Counted from the first letter of the stretch, positions 16,001-24,622 are shown. The stretch is DNA of 30,274 nucleotides from Lentimicrobiaceae bacterium (GCA_009787485.1 WQWP01000009.1:1-30274), one strand, 5' to 3'. A program made the numbers and translations. The notes: generated by a model from the sequence alone, not told the origin.

Positions 16001-18674
16001 TGTAAATCAACTCTCCTGATGGAACGGGATTGCCTTTTGCATCCAACAAAACCACATCAAAATGATGAGTCTTACCGGTTTCCAGCACATCGTATTCGCT
16101 CTCCTGATGCACATTTAACCCTACGTAAGCAGGAAATGGCGAATAGGGCAAAGAGTTAATGGTAATGCTCTCGCCGCCGCCGCTCTCCTCCACAGAAGTC
16201 GTGAAAGTTGCCGTAAGCATACCCGCAGCCGTCTCCGCTTTAGGCATTTTAAGATTAATAGAAGCCTGACCGTTGGCATCCAATCTCCCAGAATAAATCT
16301 GTTCTTCGTAAGAAAAAACCTCCGTCGCAGGATTGGTAAAGTGGTATGCCTCATACCCTTTGAATCTGGTGGTTGTTTGGTTTAATTTTAAAAATATTCT
16401 CGTCCGCAAATCTCTCGCTACGGCGCCGTGCAACCATTTCACATCAAGGGCAACAGTCAAATTTTGCTGCGTAATGATTTCAGTTCCGAAATTGACATTA
16501 ATTTTTAAACGATTAGGTTTGATGGTTTCGATGCGGAAATATTTTTCAAACTTGGCTCCGCCCACACTCACTACCGCTCTCCACACGCCGGTAGGTGCCT
16601 GTTCTTCCGTTTTAAACTGAAACGTGTAAAAGTTTCCAACCGGCTGAGTTTGAACTAATCTACGATTGAATTGACCTTGCGGGTTGAAAACCTCCATCGT
16701 AACCGGGTGCCCCTCCGGAATGGTTTTCCGGCGGTCTTCCAAAATAAAAGTCATGAAAATTTCATCGCCCGGACGCCAAATGCCTCGTTCTCCGTAAATA
16801 AAACCTTTTAATCCTCTTTGAATGGTTTTGCCGCTTACATCAAAGCGGCTCAGTGATAATTCATTACCATTGTTAACCTTCAAATATCCTTTTTGATTGC
16901 CGTGCGTTACCTCAACAATAAATGCTTCATTCTGCCTTACTTGGAGGATACAAAAACCGTTTTTATCGGTCGTTCCGGTGGCAATCGGCATCAGTTGGAA
17001 GTTCAACACTCTGACTTTGCTGCCGTTCAAAGGCTCCGTAGTGCGAATATCCTGCGTGGCAATCAGCATTTCCGAGCCTTCTCCTTTTTTCGCAATAATG
17101 CCGATGTTAGAAGCAAATAAATTACAGCTTACCAACACATTACGTTCCTGCATGTAAAAAGTCGGGTGGCAAGGATTGTCCCTTTGTCGCCAATCATACG
17201 CTCTCCAATCGTAACGAATAGGATTATAGTAGCCGTACGGCGTGTTAAAATCTGCCAAATCTTCCTCTGTTAAAGTGAAATTATTTTCATCGAACAGGCT
17301 GAGTTGGCTTTCCGTTGGCGATGGGGCATTATTGCCGCACGGATACAACGAAAACTCCTGACGAATAATGAGTTCGAAGCGATAAATGGCGCCCGGGTCT
17401 TTGCCCACCAACGCCGAAATATCAATCGCATAGTTATTCCAGTTCGTTAATATTTTGGATTTATCCTGATCTAACCGAAGGATTTTTTTTGCGATTAAAC
17501 GCCCCGAGCGTGTCAAATTATCAGAGCCATCCATCGAATTATCTTGCAAAAAAGAGAGGATGTTTTGTTCAAAAATTTTGATGATGCGCAACTCTACAGC
17601 ACTCACATTCACTGCACTAAACGGCAAAATCAGATTTTTGGAATCGGGGAAAATGGAGCCGCTTCTCAACAGTCGTACCACAGGAAGTTCAGGAGCTATA
17701 ATCTTGTTGAAGACGAAATCTGTGCCCAATGTTTTTCCTGCAAAATTCTTGATATCCTTACTGATCAATCCTTGCACGTTTTCAGGAAATCTTGCTTCCG
17801 AAAAAACACTTACCACATTTTTATTCGTTTTGAAGGTGTAATTTTCAACGTCCGTCAATTCAATCAAACCTTTTAAATCTTGTTTTCCCAGCGGATCGGT
17901 AAAGAAGATTTTAATACATCGTTCCGGGTCTGAAAATGTTTGAGTACGAATCACTTCAAATTTATCTATCGCATGAATCAGCACATCTTTTTCTACTATT
18001 TTTTTACTGCCGATAGCCTTCCCGTTGCAAATCAGCCTCAAATTTTGATCTTCTGTAACACGTTCGATACTGTCCAATAAAAATCTGAAAGAAAGTCCAT
18101 TAGCCGAACTCATCAAGCGTGGCGATAGTTTATTCCCTTCTAATTCTGCCATAAAAATAGCTTTGGCTTCCTCCTCTGTCAGCGCATCAGCAACCGAAAA
18201 CCCAACTTCCATTGTATTCCAGCGGTTTTGGTTATCGTGCACGGGCTGGTAAAAAACTTCGGCAAACGAGAAATTCTGCTCCATCGTATAAACAGTGATG
18301 CCGAACGTGTGGTACTTTTTATCAAGTTCGGGCATGAGTTTACCCAAATTAAAACTCACGAAATACTGCGTGTTTTCTTTCAAGGGCGCATCGGGGATAA
18401 ACTCTATCAGGCGACTGCTTTTCCAATACGCTTTGCCTTTTACTGCCGGCGAAAACGTGAACAGCTTGTCTTTCACTTCCGTGTAAAGCGCCACGTGCGG
18501 CTGGTCTTCCGCCAGCTCAATTTGAATCGTTCCCTTTGTAGAGATTTGCCCGGACGTATAGCCGGCAATATAGCGGCTAAAACTTTGATCAACTTCGGCG
18601 GGCTTGTTCTTGCAGCCCCACAATCCGGAAAATAAAACTGTTAGTGCCAATACAATAGTAAATCTGATATTCAT
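13086..18674 (-). CDS. Bacterial alpha-2-macroglobulin lipoprotein with thioester motif
   Basis: Bacterial alpha-2-macroglobulins are envelope-anchored protease traps. Cleavage of a bait region changes their shape and exposes a thioester that captures the attacker. This 1862-residue protein has a lipoprotein signal ending at Cys21 (G-L-W-G-C), many beta-sandwich MG domains, and the thioester motif CAEQ at 1405-1408 inside GYPHGCAEQ. A helical TED-like domain follows (about 1400-1690), then a C-terminal MG-type domain. Lipidation suggests membrane anchoring facing the periplasm. The usual genomic partner pbpC is not beside it; lon and a secreted M28 peptidase are. Near the C-terminus (about residue 1780) a perfect 33-nt palindrome is translated in frame as part of SSAEAKPQPNYQP. 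Confidence 0.93.
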   Translation of the reverse strand: MNIRFTIVLALTVLFSGLWGCKNKPAEVDQSFSRYIAGYTSGQISTKGTIQIELAEDQPHVALYTEVKDKLFTFSPAVKGKAYWKSSRLIEFIPDAPLKENTQYFVSFNLGKLMPELDKKYHTFGITVYTMEQNFSFAEVFYQPVHDNQNRWNTMEVGFSVADALTEEEAKAIFMAELEGNKLSPRLMSSANGLSFRFLLDSIERVTEDQNLRLICNGKAIGSKKIVEKDVLIHAIDKFEVIRTQTFSDPERCIKIFFTDPLGKQDLKGLIELTDVENYTFKTNKNVVSVFSEARFPENVQGLISKDIKNFAGKTLGTDFVFNKIIAPELPVVRLLRSGSIFPDSKNLILPFSAVNVSAVELRIIKIFEQNILSFLQDNSMDGSDNLTRSGRLIAKKILRLDQDKSKILTNWNNYAIDISALVGKDPGAIYRFELIIRQEFSLYPCGNNAPSPTESQLSLFDENNFTLTEEDLADFNTPYGYYNPIRYDWRAYDWRQRDNPCHPTFYMQERNVLVSCNLFASNIGIIAKKGEGSEMLIATQDIRTTEPLNGSKVRVLNFQLMPIATGTTDKNGFCILQVRQNEAFIVEVTHGNQKGYLKVNNGNELSLSRFDVSGKTIQRGLKGFIYGERGIWRPGDEIFMTFILEDRRKTIPEGHPVTMEVFNPQGQFNRRLVQTQPVGNFYTFQFKTEEQAPTGVWRAVVSVGGAKFEKYFRIETIKPNRLKINVNFGTEIITQQNLTVALDVKWLHGAVARDLRTRIFLKLNQTTTRFKGYEAYHFTNPATEVFSYEEQIYSGRLDANGQASINLKMPKAETAAGMLTATFTTSVEESGGGESITINSLPYSPFPAYVGLNVHQESEYDVLETGKTHHFDVVLLDAKGNPVPSGELIYKAYRLSWSWWWDEDENRNRLSSVVNGNHIKPFIDQKISIKDGKARIAFQATSEEWGRYLIFIKDPKGGHATGKQIFVDDPYWGGRSRQDDPQGIAMLTFTTDKRSYNVGEEVQITLGKGGNGRALVSLENGSQSLKQWWVETKHQEPTVIKFKVTEDLAPNFYVHITLLQHHNQMVNDLPIRMYGVVPVMVVNPKGELKPTISMPDILRTEKEFSIVIGEANKQEMTYTLAIVDEGLLDINNFKTPNPYAEFNAREALGVRTFDLYNQVIGAFSGELKPLFSVGGGDDINPDKRKSQRFKPVVRFLGPFELQKGKTSKHTLKLPPYIGSVRVMVVAGNANNAYGKAEKTVPVQSPLMILTTLPRVLGPNEEVWMPVNLFVTDKSINKVNIEVKSCDLMQLQEGSSKTVTINATGDQLVFFKLKTKKQMGKAQITVTATSGKEISTETIDIEIRNPNPALTIFDFFVVPPGEIQEIDYEFDEELSDNQVKLEYARIPSVNLNSSLRFLTGYPHGCAEQIISKAFPQLFLHHFVALSSEQKKNIQESVNAVIKQLYAMQTSEGGISYWSGSSQADEWVTSYAGHFMACARDQGYNILQPFVNEWQRYQRSRINNWNSGNYKDVLLQTYRLYSLAMMGVPDLASMNKLKERDNLPLQAKWQLAATYAICGKKEVAREIVNNLKTQVESFSAFNSNFGSSVRDEAIILEACILLDDMSQALTIARRISNYLNGNNFSTQATAWSLMAMARFAEKSGTGDLQFTTSYLGKNTKIQTRDPIYVEELSPVKKSGKVHVTNTGNGNLYLGRTMVTTPLEDRSPAVNNNLRISVEYEDLGNVPLNVAQLRQGTDFIIHVKVTNISGSTTYTNLALTHILPSGWEIFNTRLGNEVGSSNSSAEAKPQPNYQPNGAGITYQDIRDDRVLSYFDLPPGQSKTVIVRVQAAYPGRFFMPAVACQAMYDHTVYARTKGNWVEVVK
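13303..13335. repeat. Perfect 33-nt palindrome inside the A2M gene
   Basis: The arms are 16 bases, TAGTTCGGCTGAGGCT and its exact complement, around a single central T. The left flank repeats TTCGGCTGA 12 bases earlier (13294). It shares the GCTGAGG/CCTCAGC stem core with the hairpin at 29478-29500. It sits between two predicted strands of the last domain, so it probably forms a surface loop. Confidence 0.9.
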
Positions 18675-18699
18675 TTTATTTTGTTTTTAAATTGAGGCA

Positions 18700-18707
18700 C
18701 GAAGATA
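18700..18707 (-). promoter_or_regulatory. Candidate -7 box for the A2M gene
   Basis: On the minus strand this reads TATCTTCG, identical to the lon -7 box, 25 bases upstream of the A2M ATG. No clear TTTG lies at the -33 position. Confidence 0.42.
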
Positions 18708-18722
18708 TAATATTTTGAATAT

Positions 18723-18747
18723 TGTTTAAAAAATTCGTGTATCATTG
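18723..18747 (+). promoter_or_regulatory. Weak candidate promoter for the M28 peptidase gene
   Basis: TTG (18723-18725) and TATCATTG (18740-18747) loosely match the -33 and -7 elements, with a short 14-base spacing. The ATG follows 25 bases later. It shares the divergent 98-base region with the A2M promoter. Confidence 0.3.
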
Positions 18748-18772
18748 CAGATTAATTTTTTAAACCACAAAT

Positions 18773-20896
18773 ATGAAAAAATCTATTCTTATAACAGTTT
18801 GTTTTTTAGCAATTTGCTTCACTTCTTGGGCAGGAAAATTTATTTTTATCCCTGTTAATGAAACTCAAAATTTAGAATTTTTATTCAACAATAAAGATTT
18901 GAAAATTCATTATTACTGCGACAAGTATGTGCTGGCTACGGCTACTGAGGTTGTTAGTTTTGAAGGTGTAGTAATTTTAGATGAAGAAGCTTTTGCTGAT
19001 GTAGATTCTTATGCGATTGTGTATTGTTTTGAAGATGAGAAAGAGAATTATCTGTCAAAAAAATCGATGTACGCAGAGACACTTTATTCCGGAGAGAATT
19101 TTCTGATAGTGAAAATTTTATCTGATGATTTTGCTCCTGCGAAAAATGATGGGATGGTGGCAATTACAAATCAAGAAGCTCGTTTGCCGAAATCTGATAT
19201 TGTATATCCTGCCGTTAAAAGATTTGATAATAATATAGCTAATTTGATATCGCAAGTTTCTACGCAATCTGTGATGTCCTATATTCAAACGCTTCAGGAT
19301 TTTGGATCAAGAAATGCCTGGAATACCGCAAAAATTACGGAAGCCCGGAATTGGTTAAAAGGAGAGTATGAGGCTTTAGATGTTGATGTTACATTGCATA
19401 ATTATACCTATTCTTATTATGGTACACGAAATGGCACTAACGTTATTGCCATCCAACTTGGCACGGAGCTTCCCGATGAGTTTGTAGTTTGCGGCGCACA
19501 TTACGATTCTTATACCTATGAATCACAAAATAACGCCCCCGGCGCTGATGACAATGCTTCCGGAACAGCCGGAGTGTTGGAAACCGCAAGAATATTAAGT
19601 CAGTACAATTTTAAACGCTCTATCATCTACTGTGCATTTTCGGATGAAGAGTACGGACTTTACGGTAGCGCTGCTTATGCACAGAAATGTGTTAATGAAG
19701 GAAAAAATATTATGGGATATTTTAATTTGGATATGATAGGATATGTACACCCTGATAAAACCATTCACGCCTCGCTAATCTCTCCCCCAAGTGCGAAAAC
19801 TCTGGCTGATTTTTTTGTTGATGTTTGCAATATTTATTTCCCGGAAATACCGGTTTCAAGACACGAGGATCTTACTTGGGGTAATAGCGATCATACTTCT
19901 TTTAATCAAAAAGGATACAAGGGTATTTGGTGGTTTGAAGATATTGATTGCAACAGCCCGCATATTCATCATACTTCCGGGAGTAGTGGCTGTGGTAGTA
20001 ATAATCCATGTACAGGAAATATTCCTTGCTTGGGCGATGTTATTGGTCCAAGTGTGAATAATACCGAACAAGTGGGTATATTCACTCAAATGTTGGTGGC
20101 AAGCGTAGCCACTATGGCAATCTTAGATGAAGAAATCTTACCGTTTGATCCACCTACAAACTGTGCAGTAAATTATCTTCAAGATATGAATCTGGAAATT
20201 ACTTGGGATAGCCCAACAGGCAATACACCTGATCAATATTTTGTTTATAGAGATGGGGAGAAAATTGCCGGAACTGTAAACACAGATTATATTGATACCG
20301 TTGAAGATAATGAAACATATTGTTACACTGTAACTGCCCTCTATGGTGATACCGAAAGTGATTTCAGCAACGAATCTTGCGGTACAGTACCTCCTCTTCC
20401 GCCATTAAATCCTCCCACAAATTGCTTCGCCGTAAGTTTTGAGATGCAAATTACAATTACCTGGGATGCGCCGGAAGAAAATACACCCGACGGATATTTT
20501 GTTTACAGAGATAGTATTAAGATATTTGACGAGCCTATAACCACCTATGAATTTTTCGATAGTCCTTATGAAGCCGGAGAATATTGCTACAACGTAACCG
20601 CAATTTACGGTGAGCTTGAAAGCGAGTTCAGCAACGAATCATGTGCCCATGCTCATCATAATATTACCGAATATAACTCCAATTTTAAGATTTACCCGAA
20701 TCCGGCTAATGATAAAATCTTTATTGAAGGTGGGGTTATAAATCAAAATGTGGAAGTTATTGATATTAATGGCAGGTTGGTTGTGAATAAAGTTGCTGAA
20801 TCTGAGATTGTTAGTGTTGATGTATCGAATTTAACGAGAGGGGTTTATTTTGTAAGAGTTGGTAAGGAAGTGGTGGGGAAATTTGTTAAAGAATAA
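18773..20896 (+). CDS. Secreted M28 zinc peptidase with two fibronectin-type III domains and a T9SS sorting domain
   Basis: This 707-residue protein has a signal peptide (cleavage likely after SWA, residue 20), a propeptide-like region, and an M28 aminopeptidase domain. Metal-binding segments are GAHYDS (H243), GADDNASG (D259/D260), SDEEYG (E292/E293) and NLDMIGY (D320), with a later His in the HHTSG region. Two Fn3 modules follow (about 459-541 and 545-625), each ending in the pattern FSNESC. The Por secretion domain (about 635-707) starts IYPNPANDKIFI and ends VYFVRVGKEVVGKFVKE. The protein is probably released or anchored by the type IX system and feeds on peptides. This sorting domain has no palindromic insertion, so it serves as a reference for the other two in the window. 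Confidence 0.93.
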   Translation: MKKSILITVCFLAICFTSWAGKFIFIPVNETQNLEFLFNNKDLKIHYYCDKYVLATATEVVSFEGVVILDEEAFADVDSYAIVYCFEDEKENYLSKKSMYAETLYSGENFLIVKILSDDFAPAKNDGMVAITNQEARLPKSDIVYPAVKRFDNNIANLISQVSTQSVMSYIQTLQDFGSRNAWNTAKITEARNWLKGEYEALDVDVTLHNYTYSYYGTRNGTNVIAIQLGTELPDEFVVCGAHYDSYTYESQNNAPGADDNASGTAGVLETARILSQYNFKRSIIYCAFSDEEYGLYGSAAYAQKCVNEGKNIMGYFNLDMIGYVHPDKTIHASLISPPSAKTLADFFVDVCNIYFPEIPVSRHEDLTWGNSDHTSFNQKGYKGIWWFEDIDCNSPHIHHTSGSSGCGSNNPCTGNIPCLGDVIGPSVNNTEQVGIFTQMLVASVATMAILDEEILPFDPPTNCAVNYLQDMNLEITWDSPTGNTPDQYFVYRDGEKIAGTVNTDYIDTVEDNETYCYTVTALYGDTESDFSNESCGTVPPLPPLNPPTNCFAVSFEMQITITWDAPEENTPDGYFVYRDSIKIFDEPITTYEFFDSPYEAGEYCYNVTAIYGELESEFSNESCAHAHHNITEYNSNFKIYPNPANDKIFIEGGVINQNVEVIDINGRLVVNKVAESEIVSVDVSNLTRGVYFVRVGKEVVGKFVKE

Positions 20897-20905
20897 ACTA
20901 TCCAA

Positions 20906-22357
20906 TCAATCCGGCAAATTCTTAAAAAACTCATGCACATCATCTTCCATCATAAAAGAAGCAACATGGTTGTTTTGGATGGCTTTATCCTGAAATTCTT
21001 CCTGGTTTTCCTGACGTAACCGCCGGATAGCAGGCGTATCTATCAAAAATGAAAACTGATTATCATCTTCATATTTAGGTTCATAAGTACTTCTAATTTT
21101 TTGAGGGCCCGTAACAAAACCGGCAGGTTCCTCCACAGGTAATACGGCAAATTCATGCTCTGCAGCCATGAAAGGCTTTGTGGTTTCAATCTCCACATTT
21201 TTTAAAAATCCGAATGGATCTTCTTCTTTTCTAATATGTTGAACCTCCTCTTTTACCTCAGGTTCCATATTTAAAGGCGAAGAAGTTGAAAAATAGGTAG
21301 TGCCTTTATCTACAATTTGCGCATTGGGTTGTTTTTCGCCGTCAAATATGCTTTGCGAACTTTCAATAGAATTAATCTCTTTAGTTTCAGAAGAATATTT
21401 AGAGATAATCACAGAAAGTTTGATTTTGTCGCCCAACGTGGGGTCTTCACTCCTGCCCCAAATTACATGCGAGTTTTTACTTTTCAGCTCTTCAAATTTA
21501 TCGGTAAGTTTTTCCAACTCACTGATGCGCAATTTCTTTTCAGATCCGTAACTGATGCTGAAAAGGAAGTTTCTCGCATTAGAAATATGTTCTTCTGTCA
21601 ACAACGGACATCTTAATGCGCCGGCAATCACATCCTCAATGCGGTTTTCTCCGCTGGCTTCCGCGATGCCCAGCATGGCGGCGCCGCTTTGTTTCATGAT
21701 AGAGCTAACATCGTTGAAATCAATATTTTGTTCTAAATTTATGGTAATTAATTCGGCAATACATTTCACCGCATTTTTCAGCACATCATCGGCGTATCCA
21801 AAAGCTCTGTCTAATTCTTCATCATTATAATATTTGATAATGTTTTGATTTTTAATGGTGATTAAAGAATCCACATGTTTTCTAAGCTCTGCTACGCCGG
21901 CTTCGGCAAACTGCGCGCTGGTGGTGCCTTCGAAGTGGAATGGCAAGGTAACCACGGCTATCGTTAAGATATCCAGTTCTTTCGCTATTTCTGCCACTAC
22001 CGGTGCGGCGCCTGTTCCCGTACCTTTTCCCAAACCGGCCGTAATGAAGAGCATTTTGGTTTCCGTGCCGATAAAATCTATGATTTGGTCTCGACTTTCC
22101 AAGGCAAGCCGGCGCGCCACTTCAGGATTTGCACCGGCTCCCAATCCGCTTTCCCCCATCACTAACTTTGCGGGGATAGGACTGGCTTCCAAGGCATTTC
22201 TATCTGTATTGCAAATTAAAAAATCTACACCTATAATCCCTTCTTTGTACATGTGTTTGACAGCGTTGCCGCCGCCGCCGCCCACGCCAATCACTTTAAT
22301 AATAGATTGTGTGGCTTTGGTGCCATAATCAGGGGTAAAGTCAATCCGTTCTCTCAT
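20906..22357 (-). CDS. ftsZ: Cell division protein FtsZ
   Basis: FtsZ is the tubulin-like GTPase that forms the division ring. The 483-residue protein has GVGGGGGNAV near residue 24, the NTD segment at 50-52, the tubulin signature, the T7 loop NIDFNDV and a long acidic C-terminal tail. The tail carries PAIRRLRQ, likely the peptide that binds FtsA, and ends EFFKNLPD. The signature reads GLGKGTGTG (108-116), with Lys111 where most FtsZ have Gly (GGGTGTG). The gene ends the ftsQ-ftsA-ftsZ operon, 20 bases after ftsA, and converges on the M28 gene 9 bases away. Everything else looks functional, and no second ftsZ is in the window. Confidence 0.97.
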   Translation of the reverse strand: MRERIDFTPDYGTKATQSIIKVIGVGGGGGNAVKHMYKEGIIGVDFLICNTDRNALEASPIPAKLVMGESGLGAGANPEVARRLALESRDQIIDFIGTETKMLFITAGLGKGTGTGAAPVVAEIAKELDILTIAVVTLPFHFEGTTSAQFAEAGVAELRKHVDSLITIKNQNIIKYYNDEELDRAFGYADDVLKNAVKCIAELITINLEQNIDFNDVSSIMKQSGAAMLGIAEASGENRIEDVIAGALRCPLLTEEHISNARNFLFSISYGSEKKLRISELEKLTDKFEELKSKNSHVIWGRSEDPTLGDKIKLSVIISKYSSETKEINSIESSQSIFDGEKQPNAQIVDKGTTYFSTSSPLNMEPEVKEEVQHIRKEEDPFGFLKNVEIETTKPFMAAEHEFAVLPVEEPAGFVTGPQKIRSTYEPKYEDDNQFSFLIDTPAIRRLRQENQEEFQDKAIQNNHVASFMMEDDVHEFFKNLPD

Positions 22358-22377
22358 AATAAATTAGCTATTTAAAG

Positions 22378-23790
22378 TTATGATGTTTTTTCTGTTAAAT
22401 CGTCTAAAAAATTCTTAACATTGTCTAAGAAGGAGGTTTTTTTATTGCGGGCTGTGCCGCCGTCATTGCGGACTGCCCCCCCGCCATTGCAGGCCGTTCC
22501 TCCGCCATTGCGGACTTGACCCGCACCCCCCCGCGATTCTGCGTCAAGTGCAGAACGACGACCTTTTTTTCCTTTTTTCTTTTCACCCTCATCCTCCATT
22601 TCTCCACACTCACTTTTTCGGATGCCATGTTTCAACAACCCCAACGACGTAGCAAACATCGGATGTTTCAATTCCGATGGAATGGAATTCACAAAGCCTA
22701 TATCCGGTATTCCGATGCGTGTGTTGCGTTGCAACGTGTATTGGCACAACTCTTTTAGGTGGCGCAATGATGAGCCGCCGCCGGTTAATACCACGCCCGC
22801 ACGAACTTTTCTGTCGTATCCCGATTCAGAAATCGCTTTTTGAATTTGATTCAGAATATCTATTTGTACTCTCGAGTAAATAATTTCAGCTAAAAACGGC
22901 TCACTGATTTGCTTGGGTGCGCCTTCGTGAAACTGAGGAATGGTGATGAAGTTGTTTTTATTACTCTTTTCGATGACGCAGGTGCCGTAGTTCACTTTTA
23001 GTTTTTCTGCCAGATCTTCAGGAATTTGACACACGTTGGCAATATCTCTGGTGATAACGGAGCCGCCAATGGGGATGACTTTGGTGAACACGGGGTTTCC
23101 GTCCAAGTAAATCACTACATCGGTGGTGCCGCCGCCAATATCCACCAGCACAACGCCTTGCTGTTTTTCTTCCTGAGTAAGGCACACCAAAGAGGAAGCA
23201 ATTGGCTCCAAAATAATATCATTCACCAAAAGATCGCAATCATTGATGCAGCGAATGATCTTTTTAATTTCAAATTCGTTACCGGTAATAATTTGAAAGT
23301 ATCCTACTATTACTTCGCCCAATTCGCCTACCGGCTCGGTGGTTTCACGAATACTGTCAATCATAAACCGCTGAGGGATGACGGTAATTATTTTCTCACC
23401 CGGTCGCACGGAAATGTTTTCCAAATCTTCCACCATCTTATCAATCTCTTCTTGGCGAATGATCTCCTCTCTGCCATTTCTTCGCGTAATGGCGTGTTTA
23501 AACTCCATGCTGTTGATGTGGCGTCCGGCAACACCGGCAAACACGGAGTCGAACTCTTGATTAGAGCGACTTATCGCGGTATTTTTGGCAACATTGATGC
23601 CATCCACGGTTTTGTTAATGTTAAAAATCAACCCATGTTGAACACCAGTGGAATCACCTTTGCCATAGCCCAATACATCAATTTTGCCTTCGTTGTTTTG
23701 AAAACCGGTAATGATGGCTATTTTGGTCGTTCCAATATCTAATCCCACTACAATTTGGGGTTGTTCCTGAATTTCTTTTCTGTGTGCCAT
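22378..23790 (-). CDS. ftsA: Cell division protein FtsA
   Basis: FtsA is the actin-like ATPase that tethers FtsZ filaments to the membrane. The 470-residue protein carries GLDIGTTKIA (16-25), LVDIGGGTTDVV and VVLTGGGSSL, the three nucleotide-binding signatures, and the 1C subdomain between them. The C-terminal amphipathic membrane helix is conserved (KKTSFLDNVKNFLDDLTEK). Between the core and that helix lies an inserted linker of about 45 residues. It is basic at first (GEKKKGKKGRR), then a hairpin-encoded ALDAES segment, then Gly/Asn-rich seven-residue repeats of the form VRNGGGT. The core and tether are intact, so the insertion lengthens only the flexible linker. The gene starts 2 bases after the ftsQ stop. 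Confidence 0.96.
   Translation of the reverse strand: MAHRKEIQEQPQIVVGLDIGTTKIAIITGFQNNEGKIDVLGYGKGDSTGVQHGLIFNINKTVDGINVAKNTAISRSNQEFDSVFAGVAGRHINSMEFKHAITRRNGREEIIRQEEIDKMVEDLENISVRPGEKIITVIPQRFMIDSIRETTEPVGELGEVIVGYFQIITGNEFEIKKIIRCINDCDLLVNDIILEPIASSLVCLTQEEKQQGVVLVDIGGGTTDVVIYLDGNPVFTKVIPIGGSVITRDIANVCQIPEDLAEKLKVNYGTCVIEKSNKNNFITIPQFHEGAPKQISEPFLAEIIYSRVQIDILNQIQKAISESGYDRKVRAGVVLTGGGSSLRHLKELCQYTLQRNTRIGIPDIGFVNSIPSELKHPMFATSLGLLKHGIRKSECGEMEDEGEKKKGKKGRRSALDAESRGGAGQVRNGGGTACNGGGAVRNDGGTARNKKTSFLDNVKNFLDDLTEKTS
22444..22555 (-). repeat. 21-bp tandem array plus two hairpins in the ftsA linker
   Basis: Plus-strand units starting ATTGC(G/A)G occur every 21 bases at 22444, 22465, 22486 and 22507. 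The fourth merges into a hairpin TGCGG-ACTTGAC-CCGCA (22509-22525). A second hairpin, TTCTGC-GTCAAGT-GCAGAA, lies at 22537-22555. The two loops are exact complements of each other while the stems differ, so the hairpins look like inverted relatives with covaried stems. All of it is translated in frame. Confidence 0.88.
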
Positions 23791-23792
23791 GG

Positions 23793-24560
23793 TTAAGATT
23801 TATTTTTTTTTGCTACAATTCTATTTTTAAACCGCACATCCAACTGTGCATACTTGTTTTCGTTCATATAAGGGAGCACTTCATCGTACATATATCTGAG
23901 CGTTTTTAGCTTATTTTCAGCATCTTGTACGGTGCCGAAAACAACGGGGAGGTTACCATGAGAAGGATGTAAGACAATCTCCTGTTTATCATTTATAGAT
24001 ATTTTGTGAAACAAATCAGCATAAAACGGATCTTCTTTAATTAACGAAGCCACTGTGAAAAGTTGGTAAAGTTCATTACTTCCGGAGGCAATGGCCTCCT
24101 TTTTTCGAAAAGCATAGGGAATAGCGCCGGCAACTGTTATTACATCATTTCCCGTTTTTGGAGAATAGGGTAAATAGGCGCCGTTTACATCTAAAAGAAA
24201 TTTTTCTCCGTCTTTGGTGTGTACCTCTAACAAAATGTCATACAAAGTAACTTCAATTTGCAATTTTGAGCCGGAAAAATGCACTTTATTTACCGATTTT
24301 ATGTAATTTTCTTTTGCTAAAATTTTACGGATCTCTGCAGGGTCTATTTCTTTAATTTTTTTTCCTTCCCACTCTGTGTGATGTTGTTGCAAAATGTCAG
24401 AAACATCTGATTTTGTGAGCAGTTCCGGGTTTTTCGGAGCATGAATGAGTATAGAAATTCCGGTACAGGTTTGGTCATTGGCTCTTATTCCCGCCCACAC
24501 CATGAGCGCCAAAATTCCTAAAATTAACAAAAAAGAAGCAATAAATTTAATGATTTTCAT
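23793..24560 (-). CDS. ftsQ: Cell division protein FtsQ/DivIB
   Basis: FtsQ is a bitopic divisome protein that links early and late division proteins from the periplasmic side. The 255-residue protein has a short cytoplasmic start, one membrane segment (about 5-24) and a POTRA-like domain (about 36-107, including SDVSDILQQ and YIKSVNKVHFSGSKLQIEV). The C-terminal beta domain ends YAQLDVRFKNRIVAKK, as usual for Bacteroidota FtsQ. It opens the ftsQ-ftsA-ftsZ operon. In many relatives murC lies just upstream. Here the next gene is a divergent gldB-like gene, so the division cluster is broken at this point. Confidence 0.93.
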   Translation of the reverse strand: MKIIKFIASFLLILGILALMVWAGIRANDQTCTGISILIHAPKNPELLTKSDVSDILQQHHTEWEGKKIKEIDPAEIRKILAKENYIKSVNKVHFSGSKLQIEVTLYDILLEVHTKDGEKFLLDVNGAYLPYSPKTGNDVITVAGAIPYAFRKKEAIASGSNELYQLFTVASLIKEDPFYADLFHKISINDKQEIVLHPSHGNLPVVFGTVQDAENKLKTLRYMYDEVLPYMNENKYAQLDVRFKNRIVAKKNKS

Positions 24561-24589
24561 ACCCAGTTACAAAATACATGCATGACCTA

Positions 24590-24622
24590 CAAAAATATCA
24601 AAAAACATACCGTTTTACACAA
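24590..24622 (-). promoter_or_regulatory. Candidate promoter for ftsQAZ
   Basis: On the minus strand TATTTTTG (24590-24597) matches TAnnTTTG exactly and a TTG (24620-24622) lies 22 bases upstream. The leader to the ftsQ ATG would be about 22 bases. It implies that ftsQAZ is transcribed independently of any mur genes. Confidence 0.5.

Noticed and set aside
22444..22527. CRISPR-like array in ftsA
   Set aside because: The 21-bp units are directly adjacent with no unique spacers, and they are translated in frame.
23026..23742. A 238-codon open frame antisense to ftsA
   Set aside because: It lies wholly inside a well-supported ftsA, has no recognisable motif and reflects codon bias of the opposite strand.
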